Source of the DNA: CAIVVT01 sp963757265
GTDB lineage: Bacteria; Acidobacteriota; Terriglobia; Bryobacterales; Bryobacteraceae
Length of the DNA: 64,000 nucleotides
NCBI GenBank assembly: GCA_963757265.1
Contig: CAVWRA010000006.1
Span: forward strand, 2,790,001 to 2,854,000
Direction of reading: 5' to 3'
Shown here: positions 44,182-53,505 of the stretch, one piece after another
How the letters are laid out: every line of letters begins with the position of its first letter
How positions within the stretch are numbered: the stretch's first letter is position 1
Notes under the pieces: generated by a model
The model's database searches: none
Told to the model about the DNA's origin: nothing
What the model saw: only the letters and a program-made list of their open reading frames with translations
Program-made: the position numbers and the translations under genes

Positions 44182-44576
44182 GTTATCCTCGGTGCACATC
44201 AGCATATGCACATGTGTATTTAGCAGCACGCAAATGAGACCGATGTTTGGACTGTCCTTCGCGGATACTGGTCTCGTACCGATCGGACAGACCACGGGGA
44301 GACATCGTTTTTCAGCTTTTTTGGCTTCGACGCCCAATCATGCATATCCAACGGACCATGAAGTATATCGGCGCCTGAATGGAGACCACGAAGAACGGGC
44401 ACGGGGACCATTCAAGTTCCGGTTGCCGTCTGGCCCCATCTCCAAAGCACAGGTCGCCGTGTGGACTTTCCCAGCCGGGTTTCGTTTCGCGCGCATCTTT
44501 CAACTCAAGGATCGATCACAGTGGCGTGAACGACCAGATGCCACAACGACACAACTAAGGCTGTTTTCCGTAAACC
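44182..44576. other. Stretch between divergent element modules
   Basis: Holds the probable promoter region of the small minus-strand operon, including nested palindromes at ~44196-44219. The plus-strand open frame 44180-44644 lacks a ribosome-binding site and recognisable features and runs into the structured repeat region, so I do not call it a gene. Confidence 0.45.
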
Positions 44577-44700
44577 TCCTTCATGTAAGTGATTTTGTAG
44601 AAGGTTTGTGGAAAATGGGCCGAGTTTTGTCATGGGAACTCTAACCCCCTTGTGATCAAGACTTTACGGCATGACAAAACTTTTTCGCATGACAGAACTG
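44577..44700. repeat. Duplicated structured sequence, copy 1
   Basis: Alignable with 46046-46180. Shared blocks are CGAGTTTTGTCA, CCTTTGTGATCAA/CCCTTGTGATCAA and a closing ATGACA/CTGACA block. In this copy GTTTTGTCATG and CATGACAAAAC form an 11-bp perfect inverted repeat about 34 bp apart. Iteron-like repeats follow directly. Confidence 0.65.
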
Positions 44701-44710
44701 CGGCCAAATG

Positions 44711-44820
44711 GGAACCGAATGTGGGAATGGTGCCTGTGGGGGAAACAAAAACAGGAACCGAAAATGCCCCCTGTGAGGAAAACTGGAACCGGGAATGGTC
44801 CGTGTGAGGGGGAAACAAGA
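44711..44820 (+). repeat. Iteron-like direct repeats
   Basis: Three imperfect units begin GGAACCG at 44711, 44754 and 44785. Each continues to a CCTGTGNGGGGAAAC or similar segment (TGCCTGTGGGGGAAAC, CCCCTGTGAGGAAAAC, CCGTGTGAGGGGGAAAC). Direct repeats of this kind mark replication origins or partition sites in plasmids and satellites. Confidence 0.55.
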
Positions 44821-44895
44821 GGCACATGAGTACTCAGAGGAGCTATTCACTGGTTACGCCCTGATTCCTGGAGGCATATATACAGGAGGAACATT

Positions 44896-45146
44896 ATGAA
44901 CCAACGTCAAGAACTGCGCGCGGAGATCCTGGAAGATGTTGACCGAGTCATCAACGAAGAACTCGCCGACGCACCGGATTCGCTCACGAAGGATGCCCGG
45001 AAAGCGATCAGAGACCAGATGACCGGCAAGCGGAGCGGCTTCTTGAGGCCGTCAGCTACGAAGAGATGCGATCGGTCGGTGCCCAGATCACGCACTTGGC
45101 GAACATACGAGCTGACGTGAAGAGGCTGATCCGGTCTCGCGGGTAA
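44896..45146 (+). pseudogene. Small element protein, frameshifted
   Basis: The ATG at 44896 follows AGGAGG. It reads MNQRQELRAEILEDVDRVIN, EELADAPDSLTKDARKAIRD, QMTGK. In the original frame the C-terminus becomes arginine-rich nonsense and stops at 45120. One frame over it continues AERLLEAVSYEEMRSVGAQI, THLANIRADVKRLIRSRG to a stop at 45146, clearly the natural ending. Length is 3n+2, so one base is missing near 45030. No family recognised; highly helical and acidic, possibly a coiled-coil regulator. Confidence 0.6.
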
Positions 45147-45342
45147 CGGGCTGGGATGCGGAATCGCGCGAGCGGGGACGCATCATCCTTGGGAAAATCC
45201 GCGGCGACTGAAAGCCCCCGCCAGTTGAACGCCGGCGCCAGTTCCTCAGATGCAACGTCACCGGGCAGAATGGATCCTCTCGCTGTTCACTCGCACCCGG
45301 AACGTCGCCTGTTGTTGATATTGAAACTGACCGCCTTGTTTC

Positions 45343-45717
45343 TCAGGCACACTCGGTCGGTCTGCTGTCGAGTTCCCTTTGCGTCACCTGCAGCAAGTCC
45401 CGCAACCACAGAGCATCCCCCACGTCACCGCTGAGGCCATCGACGTGAATCAGGATCATCGCGCCGTCACACTCGTTTGGTCTCAAGATGAAGTGCGACT
45501 CCAGCATCGCGGCCCGTACTAGCAGCCCACCAAACTTTCCCATCATCTTGTCGTGAAAGTAGAGAAGTTCATCTCTCGAAAGGCCTTTGAACACCTTGGC
45601 GATCTTCTCTGGGGCGGCGACGGGCACTCGATCTTGCCCACTGTTCTCCTTCATTGCATTAAAGAGTGCGTTCTCGATGTCTTGCACTCGGCTGTCGGTC
45701 ATTATGTTTGGACTCAT
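45343..45717 (-). CDS. Hypothetical 124-residue element protein
   Basis: Reads MSPNIMTDSRVQDIENALFN, then APEKIAKVFKGLSRDELLYF and HDKMMGKFGGLLVRAAMLES. It is soluble and helical with no known domain. The start could be the first Met or MTDSR (residue 6). It faces away from the plus-strand primase module and has no obvious partner gene. Confidence 0.5.
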   Translation of the reverse strand: MSPNIMTDSRVQDIENALFNAMKENSGQDRVPVAAPEKIAKVFKGLSRDELLYFHDKMMGKFGGLLVRAAMLESHFILRPNECDGAMILIHVDGLSGDVGDALWLRDLLQVTQRELDSRPTECA

Positions 45718-46045
45718 GTGGATACCTACCTGCCCCTCATCTGAAAGGCTGAAGGTACTTATACACGGTCCATTGAGATCGGACCGCCAACCGCAAAAAA
45801 ATTATGCTGGCGCTGCTGTGCGGACTGCTGGGTGCACAGGAAGACGGGATGGTCGGTACAGCTCAAGATTTGGTCGCGACAAACGGGGACTTTTTTCCCG
45901 CATCGTCAACCAGCAGCGGCACGATGATAGAAAAAATGTCTGCAACCAGAGAAAATCCACCGCGGTCTCGCCCGATGCAGAGTATGAGCACGGAGAAGAG
46001 GAGGGGTCTCATGACACTCTGACAAAACTTTTGTCATTTTGAAAA
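45718..46045. other. Stretch upstream of duplicated structured sequence, copy 2
   Basis: No convincing gene. Short plus-strand frames exist without ribosome-binding sites. Nothing recognised apart from the approach to the structured repeat at 46046. Confidence 0.4.
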
Positions 46046-46180
46046 CTCTTCCTCACGTAAGGGGATTTTTGGGAAGGTTATGCAAAATGAAGCGAGTTTT
46101 GTCAGAGAATCAATAACTCCTTTGTGATCAATGAGTTATCGTCTGACAATACTATTTTGTAATGTTAGAACTGTACAAAA
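46046..46180. repeat. Duplicated structured sequence, copy 2
   Basis: Second copy of 44577-44700, about 1.47 kb away in the same orientation. GTTTTGTCAGA and TCTGACAATAC form an imperfect inverted repeat. Inside it AATAACTC and GAGTTAT form another around the conserved TTGTGATCAA core. It lies about 230 bp before the HTH/primase operon. Confidence 0.65.
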
Positions 46181-46412
46181 CAGTCAAGGAATAAACGGCG
46201 AAAAGCCATTTATTGTGCGGAAAACCAACAGTATGAGCTGTCATCGGGAGAAAAAATGGAAAGTGGGAAACGTGCTGGAACAAGGCGTCCCCACTTTCCG
46301 TGTAGGTTCACGCTGAGCACTAATACTTATACATCGCCGCAACCGGCAGTCGATCGTGAATAAAAAATCGCGAGTTCTCTGCAAATCCGAAAATGCGCGT
46401 CTATATATTTTT

Positions 46413-46733
46413 ATGAGCCAGAGTAAGCAAGAGATCGTAGAGCAGCACTACACCGTCGCTGAGGTTGCCGCCCTGCTTCGAGTCCATCAGATGACCGTCC
46501 GAAACTGGTACTGGAAGAAGGGACTCCGCATCCAGCGCGTGGGCAAGCAAGGTGTCCGCATAGCCAGCAGCGACCTGAAGTTGTTCCTGGAGGCGTTCAA
46601 TCAGAGCACTCCTGCCTTTATGCGCGCTCTCGACGACTCTGGCTCGACCGTCGCAGCTCGGCGGTCAGGAATACGACTGAGCAATGTCAAAAGCAAAGGA
46701 GAACCTACGGGACCAACTGGCCTCCGCACCTGA
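46413..46733 (+). CDS. Helix-turn-helix protein (MerR/excisionase-like)
   Basis: About 106 residues from the ATG at 46413. The domain YTVAEVAALLRVHQMTVRNW then YWKKGLRIQRVGKQGVRI is a winged HTH_17-type excisionase/MerR-like fold (~residues 12-55). The C-terminal tail is disordered. Its 3' end overlaps the start of the primase-helicase gene by 50 bp, so the two are co-transcribed. It may regulate the element or direct excision. The longer frame from 46356 lacks a ribosome-binding site. Confidence 0.75.
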   Translation: MSQSKQEIVEQHYTVAEVAALLRVHQMTVRNWYWKKGLRIQRVGKQGVRIASSDLKLFLEAFNQSTPAFMRALDDSGSTVAARRSGIRLSNVKSKGEPTGPTGLRT

Positions 46734-49137
46734 TGAACTGAAACAACTTCCAACCTGGGTTTGCTACCGGCTGGAGCAACGGGTTGGACAAGAAAAACCG
46801 ACCAAAGTGCCTTATGACCCGCGAACCGGTGAAAAGGCCAAAGCTGACGATCCAACCACCTGGACCGATTTTGAAACCTGTCTGGCCGCGGCGGAACGGG
46901 GAGCATACGACGGGATCGGCTTCGAATTTGGAAATGGTTTCGCCGGCGTGGATCTGGACCACTGCCGCAACCCCGAGACAGGCGAACTGGAACCCTGGGC
47001 AGCCGATGTGATTGCCCACCTGGATTCGTACACCGAGGCCAGCCCTTCCGGTACCGGCGTCCACATCATTATTCAAGGGGCGCTTCCGCCAGGCCGCCGT
47101 CGGATCGGGCCAGTCGAGATGTACGACTCGGGTCGGTTCTTCACGGTCACGGGCAACCACATCGACGGCACGCCCAGTTCGGTGGAGGAGCGGTCGGAAG
47201 AACTCCGGGAATTGCACGAGGCCCTGTTCCCACCGGAGACGCCTGCCGAGCCCATTGCCGCGGCGCCGGAAGACTCAACGGATGCCCTCACCGACGAAGA
47301 AATCATTGAAAAGGCATCCCAGGCGGCCAACGGTGAAAAATTCAAAAAACTTTGGGCCGGCGATTGGCAGGGTGCATACAATTCACATTCCGAAGCAGAC
47401 GAGGCACTGTGCTGTCACTTGGCCTTTTGGACGGGGAAAGATCCCGATCGCATCGACAACCTCTTCCGAAAATCCGGCCTTTACAGACAAAAGTGGGATC
47501 GCGCGGACTATCGGACTGACACCATAACCAGGGCAATCAACAGAACCCAGGCCACTTATACAATTTCCAGGCGAGACCGAACCGCGAGGCTGTACGCCGG
47601 GCTGGCCGCGGATCGTTCGTTAGAAACTTCAACTTCAAGCTCTCCCGAGGCCGGCCAGCAAGCCGCACCATCCACAGGCACCGACAAGGATGCGCCACGT
47701 TCCGACGAATCAAACTCAAAAGTCGAAGGCTCATCTGGATTCCGCTTCAGCCTGACAGACCTGGGCAACTCCGAGCGCTTCATCGCATTGCATGGAAACA
47801 GCTTGCGCTATTGTCCAGAGACGAAGACCTGGCTCGAGTGGACAGGAGAATTGTGGGCGCCTGACAAATTGATTCACGTCAACGAATTAGCGAAGTCCAC
47901 CGTGCGCGCCATGTATGCCGAGCTGGCCCTGGAAAAGGATCCGGACAAGCGCAAGGAATTGTTCGGATTCATCCAAAAATCGGAATCCGAACGGTCGCTG
48001 AACGCGCTCGTGAACCTGGCCAAGAGCGACCCCAGGATTGCCACTAGCATCACGGCCTTCGACGCCCAGCTACATCTTCTGAATTGCAAGAACGGCACCG
48101 TCGATCTCAGAACGGGCAGCCTGCAGCTACACCGCCGCGAAGACCTCCTGACAAAGCAGTGTCCCGTTGTGTTCGATGCAAATGCCAAGTCCGAGGTCTG
48201 GGACCGTTTCCTCAGTGATTGCACAGGCGGGAACAAGGAGCTCAAAAACTTCCTCCAGCAAGCGGCCGGCTACTCCTTGTACGGTGACCCGCGCGAGCAA
48301 GTGCTCTTCATGGTGCACGGCCCCGGCGCGACAGGCAAATCGACGTTCTTGGCTGCCGTGATGGCCGTCCTCGGCGAATATGCGAAGACCGCCGATTTTT
48401 CGACTTTTTTAAAAAAACAAAATGTCAGCTGCGGCCCCTCCGATGATGTTGCATCCCTCGCCGGCGCCCGACTTGTCAGCTCGATCGAAGTCAACAACGG
48501 CCAGCGGTTAGCCGAAGCCCTGGTCAAGCAGTTAACAGGGGGCGACACCATCCGCGCGCGTCATCTTTATCGAGATTCCTTTGAATTCAAACCTCAGCTC
48601 AAGCTTTGGCTGATTTGCAATGAACCGCCCGTGGTATCCCATGACGACGATGCTATCTGGCGGAGATTGTTGCGGTTGCCTTTCGAGCATGTGATTCCAC
48701 CCGCGAAGCGAGACAAGAACCTTCGCGCCGCCCTCACAGATTCAGCTCAATCTGGCCCGGCAATCCTGAAATGGCTGGTCGATGGATGCGTTGACTGGTT
48801 CCAAAACGGCCTGCGCATCCCAGATTGTGTTCGGATCGCAACCGAAGTATACAAGCAGGAATCGAATCCACTGGCCGATTTTGTCGCCGAGTGCTGCGTG
48901 ATCGCCCCAACTGTCTACGCCAAAGTTTCCGACATGCGCATTGGTTACGAAAATTGGCGCAAAGAGAGTGGCGAGCCCGAACAACTCAACCGCACACAAT
49001 TTATTGCGGCGATGAGAGATATGGGATGTACACCGGGCGTCCGGGAAGGTGCGAGAGTCTGGATCGGGATAGCTCTTCGTGACGACGACAGCCAGGTATA
49101 CCTTGCCTATAGATCGACGAAAAGCGCATTTGATTAG
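46684..49137 (+). CDS. Phage/plasmid primase-helicase (P4/D5 family)
   Basis: An 817-residue replication protein. The N-terminal half has the pattern of an archaeo-eukaryotic-type primase: YDGIGFEFGNGFAGVDLDHC (DxD near residue 87), then SGTGVHIIIQG and MYDSGRFFTVTGNH. The middle (~340-480) is a D5_N-like region (ALVNLAKSDPRIATSITAFD). The C-terminal helicase has Walker A GPGATGKST near residue 545 and the polar sensor WLICNEPPV near 645, then AIWRRLLRLPFEHVIP. Such fusions start replication of satellites like P4 and of integrative plasmids. Iteron-like DNA lies upstream, a decayed partial copy downstream. Confidence 0.9.
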   Translation: MSKAKENLRDQLASAPDELKQLPTWVCYRLEQRVGQEKPTKVPYDPRTGEKAKADDPTTWTDFETCLAAAERGAYDGIGFEFGNGFAGVDLDHCRNPETGELEPWAADVIAHLDSYTEASPSGTGVHIIIQGALPPGRRRIGPVEMYDSGRFFTVTGNHIDGTPSSVEERSEELRELHEALFPPETPAEPIAAAPEDSTDALTDEEIIEKASQAANGEKFKKLWAGDWQGAYNSHSEADEALCCHLAFWTGKDPDRIDNLFRKSGLYRQKWDRADYRTDTITRAINRTQATYTISRRDRTARLYAGLAADRSLETSTSSSPEAGQQAAPSTGTDKDAPRSDESNSKVEGSSGFRFSLTDLGNSERFIALHGNSLRYCPETKTWLEWTGELWAPDKLIHVNELAKSTVRAMYAELALEKDPDKRKELFGFIQKSESERSLNALVNLAKSDPRIATSITAFDAQLHLLNCKNGTVDLRTGSLQLHRREDLLTKQCPVVFDANAKSEVWDRFLSDCTGGNKELKNFLQQAAGYSLYGDPREQVLFMVHGPGATGKSTFLAAVMAVLGEYAKTADFSTFLKKQNVSCGPSDDVASLAGARLVSSIEVNNGQRLAEALVKQLTGGDTIRARHLYRDSFEFKPQLKLWLICNEPPVVSHDDDAIWRRLLRLPFEHVIPPAKRDKNLRAALTDSAQSGPAILKWLVDGCVDWFQNGLRIPDCVRIATEVYKQESNPLADFVAECCVIAPTVYAKVSDMRIGYENWRKESGEPEQLNRTQFIAAMRDMGCTPGVREGARVWIGIALRDDDSQVYLAYRSTKSAFD

Positions 49138-49238
49138 GCGAAAATCTGAGCCAAGACAGCGCGCCGACAAAGGAGCCCGGCGCGCCAACTTACCGACTGT
49201 TTGAAAGATCCAGAACCTCTACTACCTTGGTTACGAAT

Positions 49239-50108
49239 ATGACGAACCCCAGCACTTACTCGCTCAGGATGCCGGCCAGAATCGGGGTGCTTGACAGATC
49301 TGCTTTCAGGGAGATGATAGGAACGTACATGCAAAACGCCAAGCAAATCTGTTCTTCAGTTCAACCGAGATCCACCGTGCTGTCTATCTTCATGCTAATC
49401 GTCCTGATGGCGGCAATGTCTGTGGCAGCCGGCCTGGAGACTCTGAGTGCGGGCGTCTTTCATGTTCAGGACCATACCTTTATGAAAACCAATAACTATT
49501 CATTCAATCACGAGTTCATCCCCGGAGGATCTTCTGAATCTCTGGACCGTTTTGAATCGCAAATCACAACTTTAGTCTCCGGTCTACCCACTATCGATGA
49601 ACCGGAGGTAACCAGACATCAGCGCTGGTTCCAAGAAGTGCTCGGATGCAAATGCGCTGAGCACGTGGGGAATCGGACTCGAGGGTATTTCTTTCAGAGT
49701 CCATCTCCTAGCTCAGTTTCCGAACTCGAGAAAATGCTGAAGGACTCCAAACAAATCACAGAGTTCGCAGCAAGTCTCGGAGTGCACCTCAGTTGCATTG
49801 AAATCGACACGCAACAAAACCCTAATGCATGCGCAGTTGCCTTCTGCTGCAACTGCAGGAGTGCCATTGTCGGTTCGATCGGGGGTAACCGCTACGACTA
49901 TCTGCGAATTTTCCAGCACGTTTTCTACAACGACGAAAATGGGAATTTCCTCGAAGACTTCGTGGCCAACAAGGCAATCGGCCCAGTACCTTATCGGCAT
50001 CGCCCTCAGTTCTCCAACACGACATCGCCTCTACGCATCGACTTTCGCACTGAAGATCTCCACAGAGGCGACTTGGGGTTGTCATTTCGAGCTGGAGAAT
50101 CAGATTAG
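49239..50108 (+). CDS. Hypothetical single-pass membrane protein of the element
   Basis: About 289 residues. A hydrophobic segment (VLSIFMLIVLMAAMSVAAGL, ~50-70) follows a basic cytoplasmic start. The rest is polar with several cysteines (VLGCKCAEHVG, AVAFCCNCRSAIVG), which could bind metal or form disulfides. No family recognised. It follows the primase gene by 101 bp on the same strand, and its codon use looks less GC-rich than the core genes. It may be element cargo. Confidence 0.55.
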   Translation: MTNPSTYSLRMPARIGVLDRSAFREMIGTYMQNAKQICSSVQPRSTVLSIFMLIVLMAAMSVAAGLETLSAGVFHVQDHTFMKTNNYSFNHEFIPGGSSESLDRFESQITTLVSGLPTIDEPEVTRHQRWFQEVLGCKCAEHVGNRTRGYFFQSPSPSSVSELEKMLKDSKQITEFAASLGVHLSCIEIDTQQNPNACAVAFCCNCRSAIVGSIGGNRYDYLRIFQHVFYNDENGNFLEDFVANKAIGPVPYRHRPQFSNTTSPLRIDFRTEDLHRGDLGLSFRAGESD

Positions 50109-50120
50109 GAAGGACTGATA

Positions 50121-50597
50121 GTGCGCGGTGGGTTCCTACCGCCAGAAGGCAATTCAGTCAATGTTGCGGTGAACTGGACAATGGCAGAGCCATTGTTGGA
50201 ACGTGCCTTCGCGGCCGGCGTGGAACCATTCTTCGACGGTGACGCCCAGCTCATGATTCCGGGCTATGCGCTTTACCACGCAAAAGTGATCGACAGCCAC
50301 TTGCGTCTCACCGACCACAAGGCGCCAGGAAGCACTGAGTCTGTGCCCCATGGTTCGATGGCCGAACACGCACTGAAGGTCAAGTTCATGCAACTCTACC
50401 TGGCTGCGCTGGCTGAGTTCTTGAACGACGAGACGATCGCTGACGACACTAGTGCGATGGCCGTAGACCACTTCTTCAGCGCCCTGAAGTGGATAGAGGA
50501 GAATCAACTTCTGGAGCCTGAAGTGGTAAGCGAGGTTGGGAAGATCCCCCCAGTCTTAGCGGCCTCAGAAGCAAGATCCAAACGTGCGATGTGTTGA
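50121..50597 (+). CDS. Hypothetical 158-residue element protein
   Basis: Starts GTG at 50121, 12 bp after the membrane-protein gene; an in-frame start nearer VNWTMAEPLLERAF is possible. Helical, with SMAEHALKVKFMQLYLAALA and AVDHFFSALKWIEENQLLEP. No domain recognised. Tight spacing suggests co-expression with the upstream membrane protein. Confidence 0.5.
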   Translation: MRGGFLPPEGNSVNVAVNWTMAEPLLERAFAAGVEPFFDGDAQLMIPGYALYHAKVIDSHLRLTDHKAPGSTESVPHGSMAEHALKVKFMQLYLAALAEFLNDETIADDTSAMAVDHFFSALKWIEENQLLEPEVVSEVGKIPPVLAASEARSKRAMC

Positions 50598-50734
50598 TTT
50601 GAGGCGGCCAGTGAGCCGAAGACGAAGGATCTGCCGCGGCATTCCTTCCCCCGTGGTCGTTCTTTCATCAAGCATTTGTTCGCTGGCGCCTCCTTTTTAA
50701 TTGTGCTTACACTGAAGCGGCAGGTTCTCTAACG

Positions 50735-51085
50735 GCGCAAAAAAGCTTGTACAAGTTCATTCAGAAGTGTGAGAGTGAGCGGTCGCTAAACGCCACGGTC
50801 GGCCTCGCGAAGACTGACTCCAGAATTGCCATCAGTGTCGCGGAATTCGACACACAGCCGCATCTCCTAAATTGCAGGAATGGCACCGTCGGCCTCAGAA
50901 CCGGGGAACTCTTGCCTCACCGCCGGGAAGACCTGATTACAAAGTAGTGCCCCGTATGCCTGACCGCGGATGCGCGCCGGGGGTAAAGGGTGGAAGTCGG
51001 GTCTGGCTCGGCATAGGTCTACGCGATGATGCGGCACAGCTATACCTTGCCAGTCGGCCAACTTTTAAATCGCGCAGCACCGACT
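50735..51085 (+). pseudogene. Decayed partial copy of the primase-helicase
   Basis: Translation YKFIQKCESERSLNATVGLA, then DTQPHLLNCRNGTVGLRTGE matches the D5_N part of the intact protein (FGFIQKSESERSLNALVNLA; LLNCKNGTVDLRTGS). A CAG-to-TAG stop follows at the position of KQCPV. Immediately after, CAPGVKGGSRVWLGIGLRDD matches the intact protein's last 40 residues, so about 285 codons including the whole ATPase are deleted. Confidence 0.8.
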
Positions 51086-51665
51086 TCGAAGCTGCCCAGA
51101 CGTCGGAAAACACGCGCTGTCTAGGAGAGAGACCGCCCTCCGTGAACGCCGTAACCGATAGATACATCTACCTTTAGCGACCCTGGCCAGACTTGACGTC
51201 CGCAAATATCGTGGTAAGCTGGTTACAGGTCATGAGGAACGAGTAGCGGACCTGAATCCGCGGAAGCGATGGCTTGACGTTATCGTTTTTCGGCGCCCGC
51301 AATGCTTCGTCCCTTACCGCCTATCAGCCGGCGACTCGGTTTAACACCGTGCCGCTCCGGTGCTGATCGAGCCGTAGTCTTCGAGTCATCCCGACCCGCC
51401 TAGACGCTCATTTGCTCGCCAGCACTCAATACAACCGAACCATGTCGCCGTGCAAAGCGACCGGGAAGTTTAACTCATTCTAGTCGCTTTGCCTTGGCCA
51501 GCGGACCTCCGTCGAAGACTGCCATGCCTGAGGTGTATCCGGATGTACTTATCTACCGGACGCACCAACAGACGGCGACCAACCACCCGGGAAGCCGGGC
51601 CGGAGCTATACAGTGCTAGGTCGCGAAGCGCCTAGTCGGACGCAGAACTTCAAAGAGAGAAAAGA
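51086..51665. other. Intergenic stretch before the unknown-gene operon
   Basis: No gene. A possible promoter is TTGACG (51193-51198), 16 bp, TAAGCT (51215-51220), followed by a very long leader to the next gene at 51666. Gene start is preceded by AAAGAGAGAAAAG. Nothing else recognised. Confidence 0.4.
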
Positions 51666-52856
51666 ATGACTATTCAAGAATTGATCAAGAAAGAACAAGA
51701 GCGTTTGGACGCTCTACAAAAGAGAGAACAAGAGCGCGAGAACGCTCTGCCCTGGGACCAGCGCACTTCATGGCGTAAACGTCCCAAGTACCGGGGATGG
51801 ACATTAGAGGCCACGGTAGAGCGTGTAAACGCGCGGGCCGTTGCCACGCGGTCTCGCAACGGATACCGGGTGCTGAATACAGCCGACTTAGGAATGGTTG
51901 ATATCGACTTCAACCTCGAGTATGACCTTCGGCCCCAACAACAGGAAGCGTTGTCAAACCTGCGTGAATGGGGTGCTCTACATCCAGAACAAAGCTGGCG
52001 GGAGTACAGGACCGCGCGCGGTATGCGATTCCTCCGCACTGACGCCCCACAACCGCTCGACGGTACGTATGATGCCGTGTGCGCGGCTGTTGGGGATCAC
52101 GACGATCTGTACCGCAAGCTGTGTCACGAGCAACACGCCTTCAGAATGCGGATCAGCCCGAAGCCGCAGCGTTGCGGAATTGAGATGCCGTCCTGGAATC
52201 CTTACGATGACGGTGACGGGTGGAGTTCCTCCGATCCTGATCACACGCTAGTGCCGTTGTACACCGCGGCATACGAGACCGTGGCAGGCAGTTTTAAGGT
52301 CTGTGAGCTAGTAGAGACTGTTGGATCTGGCGTTGTTCATCCAGACCTGCAGCCGGTGATCGCATACCACGACGAACACTGCAAGGTCACGACCAAGCTG
52401 AAGATGGAGCCGCTACACCGAATGGAGACGGACGGCCCGACAAGCATGGACGGGCTGGCGTTCAACAAGGTCTTCCGCGCCGACGGATTCGCGCACCCTC
52501 TCATCTGGTCTGTATTAAGCGATGACGTCCGCTCGGGTCTCAAACGCCTCGAAGTTGATACCGTACGCGAAGCTGTGTTGGAAGAGCATCGCCGTCAACG
52601 GAAACTGTTCAGAAAGTGGAGAGGTGTCGCCGGCCGCTTCGCGCACCTCATCGAAGCAACCAAAAAGTCACTGATGGATGTTGGCCAGCGCATCGCCCAC
52701 TATGAGGCACTTGACGCCGGTGACGAATGGGAAGCCGATGAGACGCCGCGCGAGCCCCCCACTGATCCCGACGACGTGACGCCCAGAAATCCATTCGACG
52801 ATAAGCCTGACGACAACGCCACGAAGCTCAGAACGCCCGCCGAGGACACCGGCTGA
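51666..52856 (+). CDS. Unrecognised 396-residue element protein, possibly primase-polymerase-like
   Basis: First gene of a coupled operon. Charged coiled-coil start (KKEQERLDALQKREQERENA), then RGWTLEATVERVNARAVATR, LNTADLGMVDIDFNLEYDLR and YRTARGMRFLRTDAP, later FRMRISPKPQRCG. The DxD in MVDIDF with downstream basic motifs resembles the active-site layout of AEP-type primase-polymerases, but the match is weak. The C-terminus is acidic and disordered. Located inside the selC element, after the replication genes. Confidence 0.55.
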   Translation: MTIQELIKKEQERLDALQKREQERENALPWDQRTSWRKRPKYRGWTLEATVERVNARAVATRSRNGYRVLNTADLGMVDIDFNLEYDLRPQQQEALSNLREWGALHPEQSWREYRTARGMRFLRTDAPQPLDGTYDAVCAAVGDHDDLYRKLCHEQHAFRMRISPKPQRCGIEMPSWNPYDDGDGWSSSDPDHTLVPLYTAAYETVAGSFKVCELVETVGSGVVHPDLQPVIAYHDEHCKVTTKLKMEPLHRMETDGPTSMDGLAFNKVFRADGFAHPLIWSVLSDDVRSGLKRLEVDTVREAVLEEHRRQRKLFRKWRGVAGRFAHLIEATKKSLMDVGQRIAHYEALDAGDEWEADETPREPPTDPDDVTPRNPFDDKPDDNATKLRTPAEDTG

Positions 52857-52901
52857 ATTTGCTCGGGCCAGTTCGCGGTGCGGCTGGCCCAACCCACACT
52901 T

Positions 52902-53138
52902 ATGCCACCACTATTCATAGATACGACGGAAAGCCAGATTGTTGCAGCCGCTATCGCAAGGACACTGCGATCTCCAAATGCGCTTCACGCGGGCACGGTC
53001 GAGACCTACCGCTTTGGTCGCGAAGCCACCCACGCGGGCGCCCCGGATCTCTTCCTGCTGTACGTCAACAAGGACGGATCTGAGCTTCCTGAACATCCGA
53101 CGATCAGCAGGACCGCCGGCGGAGAACTATCGCTATGA
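52902..53138 (+). CDS. Hypothetical 78-residue protein
   Basis: ATG at 52902. Reads MPPLFIDTTESQIVAAAIAR, then TYRFGREATHAGAPDLFLLY. Compact alpha/beta composition; no family recognised. Its stop overlaps the next gene's ATG (ATGA at 53135-53138), showing translational coupling. Confidence 0.5.
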   Translation: MPPLFIDTTESQIVAAAIARTLRSPNALHAGTVETYRFGREATHAGAPDLFLLYVNKDGSELPEHPTISRTAGGELSL

Positions 53139-53500
53139 TTCTGGACCCTCAGCAGGAATTCAACGAACTGGTTACTGGCTTCTGTGCAGACAACTCCCTT
53201 TCAGCGCTCGACCAGGCCATCCTCGAACACTGCCTGGACGAATGGCCCATGGGCGACTTGGCGAAACAGCACCGCACGACTCCCACCGCGCTTCACCGCC
53301 GGAAGAGGGAACTACTGTCGGAGTTTCGCGAATATCTCCGGAAGCGAGGGATCGCCAGCAGCCACGACATTTTTGACGGCCAAACAAAAACACCGGTTGT
53401 GCGAAGGGCCAGGCGGCAGTCCAGACCGACGGCCGCTACGCCTTCCGCCATCGGACAGTCCGGGAGTTCGCCCCAGAGGTTTTTCATCGGACGGAGGTGA
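53135..53500 (+). CDS. Sigma-70 region 4-like helix-turn-helix protein
   Basis: A 121-residue protein. LSALDQAILEHCLDEWPMGD then LAKQHRTTPTALHRRKRELL is the region-4 pattern of sigma factors (DQ-I-xH---W---DLA---T--A---R). Region 2 is absent, so it is not a full sigma factor and may be a DNA-binding regulator. The C-terminal third is basic and low-complexity. Coupled by ATGA to the gene before it and nearly touching the gene after it. Confidence 0.6.
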   Translation: MILDPQQEFNELVTGFCADNSLSALDQAILEHCLDEWPMGDLAKQHRTTPTALHRRKRELLSEFREYLRKRGIASSHDIFDGQTKTPVVRRARRQSRPTAATPSAIGQSGSSPQRFFIGRR

Positions 53501-53505
53501 TAGAT

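Noticed and set aside
44180..44644. Plus-strand 154-residue open frame
   Set aside because: No ribosome-binding site or recognisable features, and it runs into the structured repeat.
44711..44820. CRISPR array
   Set aside because: Only three imperfect units with unequal spacing (43 and 31 bp) and no cas genes; iteron-like repeats fit better.
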